A DNA stretch of 15,296 bases from Lachnospiraceae bacterium UBA3863 (GTDB lineage Bacteria > Bacillota > Clostridia > Lachnospirales > Lachnospiraceae): assembly GCA_002392385.1 (NCBI GenBank), contig DGGX01000020.1:1-15296 (forward strand), read 5' to 3'. Positions within the stretch are counted from its first letter, which is position 1, and each line of letters begins with the position of its first letter. This document shows, piece after piece, positions 6,563 through 13,426 of the stretch. A program made the position numbers and the translations under genes. The notes under the pieces were generated by a model. It saw nothing but the letters and a program-made list of their open reading frames with translations. It did not search any database and had not been told where the DNA came from.

Positions 6563-7840
6563 ATGGGTAAAAGGACTGTAACCTTGAAGATCCTGCTCTT
6601 CTGGATGATCCTGACCCTGGCGGCGGGGTGCTCACGCACTGTGGATTCTGTCCCCATCTCCCCGGAGATCGCGGCAAGGTCTGCGGCAGCCGCTTATATC
6701 GCCGCGGAGGCGGAGGCCAGGGGAGGCTTTATCGCGGGCTCTGAGCAGCGCGAGAAGGCTTCGGAGTATGCATATCTGTATGATAACGCACTGGCTGTCA
6801 TCCTTCTGTCCCGGGCAGGCGCGGCGGGACAGGCAGAAATGATAGCGGATGCCATAGTCTTTGCCCAGTCTCACGACAGGGCCTTTCAAGACGGGCGTCT
6901 CAGGAATGTCTATATTGCGGGGGATCCGCGCAGTGACTCCGGCAGGACCCTCACGCCCGGCAATGTGAGTATCCGTCTCCCGGGATTCTGGGAGGACGGA
7001 AAATGGCAGGAGGAGAACTATACGGTATCCACCTCTACGGGAAATGTGGCCTGGACGGTCCTGGCCCTGTGCACAGCCGCGCGGACCGCTTCTCCCCAGA
7101 AGCAGGCGGAGTATCTGGCGGCAGCAGTCCGGGCCGCGGATTTCCTGCTCACGCTGCGCTCCGAAGAGGGAGGCTTCACGGCGGGATACGAGGGCTGGGA
7201 CGAGTCGCAGACCAGGATCAGCTACCAGTCCACAGAGCATAACATTGTGCTGGCCTGTGCCCTGAACGCACTGGCCCGGGAGATCGCGGACTGTGACCCG
7301 GACCGAGCCCGGGAATACAGGGCCGGGGCCGTGTATGCCAGGCAGTTCGTCCTCTCCATGTATGATCCGGAGCTTGGCTGCTTCTATACGGGGACACGGG
7401 AGGACGGCCGCACGATCAGTAAAGGCGTCATCCCTCTGGATGCCAACACTCTGTCTGTGCTGGCTTTTCCGGAGGATCTGGAGGATGCGTATGGTGTTCT
7501 TTCCTTTGTGGAGGAAAGAATGTCGGTCGGTGCGGGATTTGATTTCAGCGCCGGTGACCTGGACGGGATCTGGAATGAAGGGACAGCCCAGATGGCGATA
7601 TGCTACAAGCGCATGGAGAGCTGGGACAAATTCAACGCGGTCATGGCCTATCTGAAGACGCAGACGGACAGAGACGGCTGTATACCGGCAGCCGACAGAG
7701 ACGGTGTTTCCACCGGCTTTGTCATTGACGGCACTGACCAGCTGTGGGAGTACAACAATACCCGAAGTATCGCGGCGACATGCTGGCTCGCTTTTGCCGA
7801 GCTGGGCATCAACCCCTTTGAGGACAGTCCGGAGCAGTAA
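6563..7840 (+). CDS. Lipoprotein with predicted (alpha/alpha)6-barrel glycan-active domain
   Basis: A 425-residue protein with an excellent AAGGAGG site 5 nt before ATG 6563. The N-terminus is a lipoprotein signal (KILLFWMILTLAAGC, lipid-modified Cys23; the -3 position is Ala, slightly off consensus). The body shows spaced motifs typical of (alpha/alpha)6 glycosidases: YLYDNALAVILL (Asp74), STGNVAW, YQSTEHNIVL (Glu225), PLDANTLSVLA (Asp293), GIWNEGTAQMAICY (Glu339). Those acidic residues are candidate catalytic groups. The gene overlaps functionally and physically (6-bp gap) with a membrane GT2 synthase, as BcsZ-type GH8 hydrolases accompany cellulose synthases, so I infer a surface-anchored enzyme or processing factor acting on the polymer that the synthase makes. 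I cannot assign a GH family or substrate; an epimerase or a non-catalytic glycan-binding role remains possible. Confidence 0.8.
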   Translation: MGKRTVTLKILLFWMILTLAAGCSRTVDSVPISPEIAARSAAAAYIAAEAEARGGFIAGSEQREKASEYAYLYDNALAVILLSRAGAAGQAEMIADAIVFAQSHDRAFQDGRLRNVYIAGDPRSDSGRTLTPGNVSIRLPGFWEDGKWQEENYTVSTSTGNVAWTVLALCTAARTASPQKQAEYLAAAVRAADFLLTLRSEEGGFTAGYEGWDESQTRISYQSTEHNIVLACALNALAREIADCDPDRAREYRAGAVYARQFVLSMYDPELGCFYTGTREDGRTISKGVIPLDANTLSVLAFPEDLEDAYGVLSFVEERMSVGAGFDFSAGDLDGIWNEGTAQMAICYKRMESWDKFNAVMAYLKTQTDRDGCIPAADRDGVSTGFVIDGTDQLWEYNNTRSIAATCWLAFAELGINPFEDSPEQ

Positions 7841-7846
7841 ACTGAT

Positions 7847-10800
7847 ATGAGAAAAGGACAGGGACAGAAACGACGTAGAATACCGGAGGCAATGGGAAAC
7901 CGGGCCTGCAGTGTCTGGCTGTATGTCCTGGTGCTCATTCTGGATGCCGTCGCGCACGGCGGCCTCCTCATCGCCTACGGTTTCTCTCTCCGTCTTGCCT
8001 TCCGTCTCTTCCTCTCCTTCATCTTCTTCATCTATCCCCTGTACTATACGGCTGACCTGCTGTGGTCCCTGCAGCCGTCTGTCTGCGGGATCCTTTCCGG
8101 TGAGATCGGGATCAACCGCAAATACTACATGAACACCGTCCGCAGGGAGGTCCCGCGGGAGGAGCTGCTTCCGGTCACGATCAGTATACCGGTCTATAAA
8201 GAAAACAATGATATGATCTTTAGGACGCTCCGGCAGAGTCTCGCCGCCGCAGCCCGCTATCGCAGCTACTGCGGTGTGAAGGCCAATGTCGTCGTTTCGG
8301 ACGACGGTATCGCCCCTCTGGTCGGCGGATCCTGCAGCGCGGAGACTGTGGACAGGATCCTGCAGGCAGACTCCCCGGAACTCACGGACGGAGAGCGCAG
8401 AGCTGCCGAACGGATCCGTTTCTACAGACAGAACGGTATCGGCTATGTAGTCCGTCCGGCAGCGGGACGACGCGGTCTCTTTAAAAAGGCCTCCAATCTG
8501 AACTATACGCTCCGTCTCGGCAGCGCGATGAGAGCCGGCTCCCGGACCGATGTCCTCACGGAAGAAGGCGGCCCCTTCGCGGGAGGCTATGCGGAGGGAG
8601 ATATCGTGACACACGATGTCATTCTGCTGCTGGACAAGGATTCCGGTATCAGGGAGAGGATCATCGAGGCAATCGTGCCGGAGTTCGGCACGGATGAAAA
8701 GCTGGCCTATGTGCAGTGCGCCACATTGGCTGACAATCTCCGCGAGAACTATTTCACCGGCACGACCGGCCGGCAGGTCAACAACCTCTTCCACAACATC
8801 TGGCCCTGTAAGGCCCTGCAGGGATTCTTCGTCCCCCTGGTGGGGCACAATGTTTTCCTCCGCCGGGATATCCTGGAAAAATGCGGCAACTGGTCAGAGA
8901 ACCGCGTCTCCGAGGACTATGACAAAGCGCTCTGTTTCTACAGTATGGGCTACCACGGCAAATACGCCCAGCTCAGGGGCCTGGAATTTACGGAATCCGC
9001 CAGCCGCACCTTCACGGAGGAGACCGGAAAGCAGTACAGATATGCCTACGGGCTGTTTGAGATGATCTTTGACGGTACTGTGTCCCGGAGCAGGATCCGC
9101 GGCTGCGACAGGCTCTATATGCTGATGTATTTCTGCTCCGTGATCAACCAGGTCCTCCTGTTCCCGACGGTCCTCATAGAGTGCTATTTCGGCAATATCC
9201 ATCTGCTGTGGGCCGGCTTCCTGCTATGTATGTTCTGTTTCATCCTGCCCCCTTCTTTCCGGGGGATATGGATGCGGCGGCGGCTGCCGGAGGGTATTCC
9301 GGAGACTGTTCCCTATACACTCATGATCGCTGTCTCTTTTATCGGGCATTCCTATTCCTTTCTGGCCGGAGCCTGCAGGTACCTGCTCAACAAGATCCAT
9401 CCGATCACGGTGCCTTTTGCGGCGACCAGCGTCGATGACCTGCGCTACAGCTTTTCGGAAGGCCTGCGGGAGTTGCTGAACTATATGAAGCTTAACCCCC
9501 TGTTCCCTGTTATCGCATTCCTGTGTCTGGACCGGGGAGTCTTCCTGATGACGAGAAAAGGGCTGGAAACTGCGACGACCTTTACCTATGGTTACATACT
9601 CTTCTGCGCTGTACTGGTCCCTGTCCTGATGACGCCGCAGCTTTATGCCGGATGGTTCCGGAAGCCGGCGCGGACAATGAAGCGGGAGGTGAATGGAATG
9701 AGTCAGAGAACGGCCGGCCTGCCGGGCCGCGGCACAGCGTCAGCCGGTACCGGCTCCTTGAGCGGGACCATGTCTCCGCGCATCCTTGAGCCCGAGGCGC
9801 CGGCGGCGTCCGGTGGGGACGACGCGGAGCTCTTCCTGCAGGCATATCGGGAATCCCTGCGGGAACTGATCCCCCAGGAGAAGCTGCCGGAGGAGCTCCT
9901 TGCCCTTTATGAGATCGAGAGCTGTCTGCGCAAAGATCCGGAGGGCAGAAAGGCCCTGTATGTTCTGCGGAGCAAGGAGGACGGAAAGGCCGTGCTGCTC
10001 AGGGTGACGCAGAACAATACAGAAGAAGACGCCATCGAGGAGGCCCGTCTCCTGGAGCGGCTGGACCATCCCGGCATTCCCAAGGTCCTGGACGCCTTTG
10101 AAAGAGACGGGAAGCATTATCTCGTCCGCGAATATGTGGAGGGCCGCACCCTGTACGATGTCGTCACCGGCAAAGGGGTCCTGACCGCGCAGGATGTCCT
10201 GGGGATCGCGCTGAAGATCGGGGAGATCCTCCGCTACCTGCACGGGCAGACGCCTCCGGTCATCCACAGGGATATCAAGCCCCAGAACATCATCGTCGCA
10301 AGAGACGGCAGCATACACCTGATCGACTTCGGTATTGCCAGGGAGCACAAGCAGCAGCGCCGTCAGGACACCACCGTGATCCTGACACTGGACTACGCTT
10401 CCCCGGAGCAGTACGGCTTCGAACAGACGACACCGCTTTCCGATCTGTATTCTCTTGGCGTCGTCCTCCTGTTTCTCTCCACGGGCGGGACGGTGCGTAC
10501 GGATCTTGAGGCCCAGATCGTCAATAACCGGCTCCGTGAACTGATCGAACAGTGTATCGCCTTCAACCCCAAGGCCAGGATCCGGAGTGCGGACGAGCTC
10601 TGTGCCTTCATCCGCAGGGACGACAGCGCGCGGGCCGCCGGCAGAAAGAGACGGGCTGCGGCGGCCGGGCTGGCGGCGGCCATCCTGCTGCTGTCGGGCG
10701 TCTCCTATGGCGCGGGCTACCTCACAGAGCGGGATTCTTCCGAAAAGCACGGCTATGACCGCGGCTATACGGCCGGCTATACAGAAGGCTACGCCTCCCG

Positions 10801-11674
10801 CCCTGTCTTTCAGAGGATCGATGCCGCCTCCGAGGAAGTCAGGGGTGCTGTCTCCGCCAATATGTCCGTTCCCGGCGGGGCTTTTGCCGCGGAAAATGAG
10901 GGTCTCCTCTTCTTCTCCGGAGACGGAGGGATCTGGAGCATGACACTGGGCGGCACCGATCTCAGGCCTCTTGTCAAGGACAGGAACGCCCATGGTCTCA
11001 GCTGCGCGGACGGGTGGCTGTATTATACCGCCGGCCGCAGACTCCGACAGTCCGGGATCTACACAGCCGACAGAAATGTTCTCATGGAAGGGACGGACGG
11101 GGAGCTCTACATATCCGGACGGGATTTCTATCTGCTGACAGAGGACGGGCTGCTCCGGCTGGATCCGCGCGAGGGGACGACCTCTCCTCTCCTGGGCCTG
11201 GAGGACTGTGCGGCTCTGCACACGGACTCGAAGTATCTGTATTATATCAGCGGGAAGGACCGTTCCCTGTATCGCTGTGACCACAGCGGACGGCAGGTAT
11301 CCATGCTGCTGGAGGGTCCCTGCCGCAGCTTCTGTCCCCTGGGATCCGACCTGCTCTGCTGCGTCGGCCCGGACAGTGCCGGGATGCTGGTCCGTCTCAG
11401 CCCGGAGACCGGGGAGACTGAAGCGCTCACAGAATCGGAGGCGGAGATGCTGAATGTGACCGACAGCGGGATATTCTTCCTGGATCCCTCGGACGCCGCC
11501 ATCATCCGGTGTTCCGAGGACGGGAGGATCCACAGACGGATCACCGCCAACCGCGCGGTGGATTTCAACCTGGCGGGCAGCTGGGTCTTCTACCACAACG
11601 CAGAAGACAGCGGCAGACTGTGGTGTGTCCGGACGGACGGGTCCAACGACCACCCGCTGTACACGGGGAGGTGA
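7847..11674 (+). CDS. Fusion of membrane GT2 glycosyltransferase, Ser/Thr kinase, and extracellular beta-propeller sensor
   Basis: A single 1275-residue frame. Residues 22-75 hold two membrane segments; 100-415 form a GT2 domain with ISIPVYKENN, DDG (D152-D154), DKD (D263-D265), GHNVFLRRD, the SEDYD acid motif (E356/D357) and KQYRY (395-399) in place of the processive QxxRW box; 420-600 hold about five more hydrophobic segments. After a Gly/Ser-rich linker, 680-925 is a Hanks kinase with IHRDIKPQN (D809, N814), DFG (D827-G829) and SPE (852-854), but the VAIK lysine is Arg719 and no glycine-rich loop is clear. One membrane helix (about 937-956), a GYDRGYTAGYTEGY motif, and a DUF5050-like propeller (about 990-1275) follow. 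The start is 6 bp after the lipoprotein with a weak GGAG. An internal GGGAGG and in-frame ATG lie at the GT2/kinase joint (9684-9700), so a separate kinase may also be made. The synthase product is unknown. Confidence 0.88.
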   Translation: MRKGQGQKRRRIPEAMGNRACSVWLYVLVLILDAVAHGGLLIAYGFSLRLAFRLFLSFIFFIYPLYYTADLLWSLQPSVCGILSGEIGINRKYYMNTVRREVPREELLPVTISIPVYKENNDMIFRTLRQSLAAAARYRSYCGVKANVVVSDDGIAPLVGGSCSAETVDRILQADSPELTDGERRAAERIRFYRQNGIGYVVRPAAGRRGLFKKASNLNYTLRLGSAMRAGSRTDVLTEEGGPFAGGYAEGDIVTHDVILLLDKDSGIRERIIEAIVPEFGTDEKLAYVQCATLADNLRENYFTGTTGRQVNNLFHNIWPCKALQGFFVPLVGHNVFLRRDILEKCGNWSENRVSEDYDKALCFYSMGYHGKYAQLRGLEFTESASRTFTEETGKQYRYAYGLFEMIFDGTVSRSRIRGCDRLYMLMYFCSVINQVLLFPTVLIECYFGNIHLLWAGFLLCMFCFILPPSFRGIWMRRRLPEGIPETVPYTLMIAVSFIGHSYSFLAGACRYLLNKIHPITVPFAATSVDDLRYSFSEGLRELLNYMKLNPLFPVIAFLCLDRGVFLMTRKGLETATTFTYGYILFCAVLVPVLMTPQLYAGWFRKPARTMKREVNGMSQRTAGLPGRGTASAGTGSLSGTMSPRILEPEAPAASGGDDAELFLQAYRESLRELIPQEKLPEELLALYEIESCLRKDPEGRKALYVLRSKEDGKAVLLRVTQNNTEEDAIEEARLLERLDHPGIPKVLDAFERDGKHYLVREYVEGRTLYDVVTGKGVLTAQDVLGIALKIGEILRYLHGQTPPVIHRDIKPQNIIVARDGSIHLIDFGIAREHKQQRRQDTTVILTLDYASPEQYGFEQTTPLSDLYSLGVVLLFLSTGGTVRTDLEAQIVNNRLRELIEQCIAFNPKARIRSADELCAFIRRDDSARAAGRKRRAAAAGLAAAILLLSGVSYGAGYLTERDSSEKHGYDRGYTAGYTEGYASRPVFQRIDAASEEVRGAVSANMSVPGGAFAAENEGLLFFSGDGGIWSMTLGGTDLRPLVKDRNAHGLSCADGWLYYTAGRRLRQSGIYTADRNVLMEGTDGELYISGRDFYLLTEDGLLRLDPREGTTSPLLGLEDCAALHTDSKYLYYISGKDRSLYRCDHSGRQVSMLLEGPCRSFCPLGSDLLCCVGPDSAGMLVRLSPETGETEALTESEAEMLNVTDSGIFFLDPSDAAIIRCSEDGRIHRRITANRAVDFNLAGSWVFYHNAEDSGRLWCVRTDGSNDHPLYTGR
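9684..9700 (+). promoter_or_regulatory. Internal ribosome binding site and start codon at the GT2/kinase junction
   Basis: GGGAGG at 9684-9689 is followed after 8 nt by ATG 9698-9700, in frame and encoding Met618 of the fusion, just after the last GT2 membrane segment and before the kinase linker. The layout closely mirrors the genuine start of the next gene (GGGAGGTGATCGGAA then GTG at 11681). It would yield a ~658-residue kinase with one membrane helix and a propeller, the normal size for such a receptor. Confidence 0.6.
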
Positions 11675-11680
11675 TCGGAA

Positions 11681-13207
11681 GTGGCCGGAAAGAATAAACA
11701 GCTTGATTCCATCAAGGGAGAACGCACACTTTCCCGGATTGTCGCGGAGGAGGGGACACTCTCTGATCATGAGATCCTCGCTGTCATAGGCAGGCTCTGC
11801 GCTTCCGAACGGCTCCGCGGCGCGGCGCGGGAAGAAGGGCCGGATGTCTGCATCCATCCGGACAACATACTGGCAGATGACGCGGGACAGTTCCGTTTCG
11901 GAGACTGCCATGTGTCGGAAGCCTCTCTGGACCTTTACATGCCTCCGGAGCTGGATGTGACGGACCACTCCGCCCCGACAGCCCAGGTCTACGCCCTGGG
12001 TATGCTCATGCTCTTTATGTCCACGGGACAGCTGAGAAAAAAGGAGGCTCAGACCTCCTCCATACATCCTGCCCTCTTCAATCTGATCAGCCGCTGTATC
12101 GCTTTTGACCCCGCAGACCGGTTCGAGGACACGGATGCTCTCCTGCGGGCCATTAACCGGCAGACTCATCCGGCCCGCCGGGCGGTCCCGGTCCTTGCCG
12201 CCGCGGCAGGCGCCCTGGTCCTCCTCTGCCTGCTCCGTCTGGTCTGGCAGAGAGGCTCCCTGCAGGGCCGCAGGTCCGGAGACGTCCGGGGATACACCCC
12301 CGGCTACTCGGAGGGCTATGTCCAGGGCTTTTCCGACGCGCCAGGCATCGATATCCGGGGCGCTTCCTATGATCCGACTGTCGGAAACCTCCCCGGCAAC
12401 TATCAGGCAGACACAGGGGCTGTCGCCGCCTCGGACGCCGACTCGGTCTACTATCTCTCCGGCGATGCTGTCTGCCGCATGGATCCTTACACCGAGGAAG
12501 TCCGTATTCTGGCCGAGATCCCCGGTGTGCGGTGCCTCCAGTTCCATGACGGTGCTCTCTTCTGCTGCGCGGAGGGACAGGTCCTGCGCCTGGATCCTGA
12601 CACCGGCAGCGAATCCCTGGTCTGTGAAGGACCGGACGGAGAACTCAGCATCTTTGAGAACACCTTCTACCTCTACGACAGAGACGGGACCGGCTACCTC
12701 TACCGTGTCGATCCGGAGAACGGATCCCTGACCCAGCTCAACGGCGCCATGTCCTACCGCTGCCTGCAGGTCGTGGACGGCAGTCTCTACTACCTGGCCC
12801 CGGATCTCGGAGACTCCATCTGCAAGAGTGACCCTGACGGCGGCAACCAGGACGTAGTCAGCAGCAGCGCCTATGAGGACCTGTGTATCTGCGGAGGCAT
12901 GATCTACGCCTCGACCGGCCACGAACTGATCCGTATGAACCTCAGCGGCGGAGACCCCGAGATTCTCAAAAGAGGGAGCTTCCACTCACTCAATGTAACG
13001 GACGGGGGGATCTTCTTCCTGTCCGGAAGTACAGAGACGCTGGAATGGCTGTCCATAGACGGAAAGACCCAGTACACGGTGGTGCCGTCTAAAACGGGGT
13101 CCTTCAACGTCGCCGGTGACTGGATCTTCTACCTGAACCGCGAACAGGACGGAAAGCTCTGGCGCGTCCGTACGAGCGGGGCCGATGCCTATCCCGTGAC
13201 ACCCTGA
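11681..13207 (+). CDS. Receptor-like pseudokinase with extracellular beta-propeller
   Basis: A 508-residue protein starting at GTG 11681, with GGGGAGG overlapping the previous stop codon and a 6-bp gap, so it is translationally coupled. Residues ~15-160 are a shrunken kinase fold: no N-lobe or VAIK lysine, the catalytic loop is reduced to CIHPDNIL (the HRD aspartate is gone), and DFG is replaced by DCH (75-77), although PPEL and the LLFMSTG-type C-lobe helices remain. It is therefore predicted to be catalytically dead. A membrane helix (about 167-187) and GYTPGYSEGY (204-213) lead to an extracellular propeller (about 230-508). Its tail is clearly paralogous to that of the upstream fusion (LNVTDGGIFFL, FNVAGDWIFYLN, GKLWRVRTSG against LNVTDSGIFFL, FNLAGSWVFYHN, GRLWCVRTDG). 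It probably pairs with or modulates the active kinase. Confidence 0.88.
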   Translation: MAGKNKQLDSIKGERTLSRIVAEEGTLSDHEILAVIGRLCASERLRGAAREEGPDVCIHPDNILADDAGQFRFGDCHVSEASLDLYMPPELDVTDHSAPTAQVYALGMLMLFMSTGQLRKKEAQTSSIHPALFNLISRCIAFDPADRFEDTDALLRAINRQTHPARRAVPVLAAAAGALVLLCLLRLVWQRGSLQGRRSGDVRGYTPGYSEGYVQGFSDAPGIDIRGASYDPTVGNLPGNYQADTGAVAASDADSVYYLSGDAVCRMDPYTEEVRILAEIPGVRCLQFHDGALFCCAEGQVLRLDPDTGSESLVCEGPDGELSIFENTFYLYDRDGTGYLYRVDPENGSLTQLNGAMSYRCLQVVDGSLYYLAPDLGDSICKSDPDGGNQDVVSSSAYEDLCICGGMIYASTGHELIRMNLSGGDPEILKRGSFHSLNVTDGGIFFLSGSTETLEWLSIDGKTQYTVVPSKTGSFNVAGDWIFYLNREQDGKLWRVRTSGADAYPVTP

Positions 13208-13234
13208 CCCTCCTTTTTACTCTGATCAGATAAC

Positions 13235-13277
13235 GCCGTGCATCCCTCTTCCCGCGGGGAATGCACGGCATTTTTTT
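13235..13277 (+). terminator. Strong Rho-independent terminator ending the operon
   Basis: GCCGTGCAT (13235-13243) pairs with ATGCACGGC (13261-13269). The inner CCCT/GGGGA bases extend the stem, and A plus seven T (13270-13277) follow. It lies 27 bp after the pseudokinase stop codon and separates the operon from the TPR lipoprotein gene. Confidence 0.92.
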
Positions 13278-13426
13278 GCGGATTGTATGCGCGGCGCAGA
13301 CAAGGCCGCCCCTCTCCCCAACTATACTGAGACCATAAGAACTGATCCGGGACCAGGCTGTGCACAGAGGTCCCGCCGCCATTAACGCAGGACCGCCCTG
13401 CACATACGAAAGGGGATGGAGAGATT

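Noticed and set aside
6632..8848. A 738-residue minus-strand open frame
   Set aside because: Antisense shadow of the lipoprotein and the GT2 start, both of which have clear motifs and, for the lipoprotein, a strong ribosome binding site.
9740..12985. A 1081-residue open frame on the minus strand
   Set aside because: It lies wholly antisense to the GT2-kinase fusion and pseudokinase, has no family motifs or ribosome binding site, and is explained by GC-rich codon use on the real strand.
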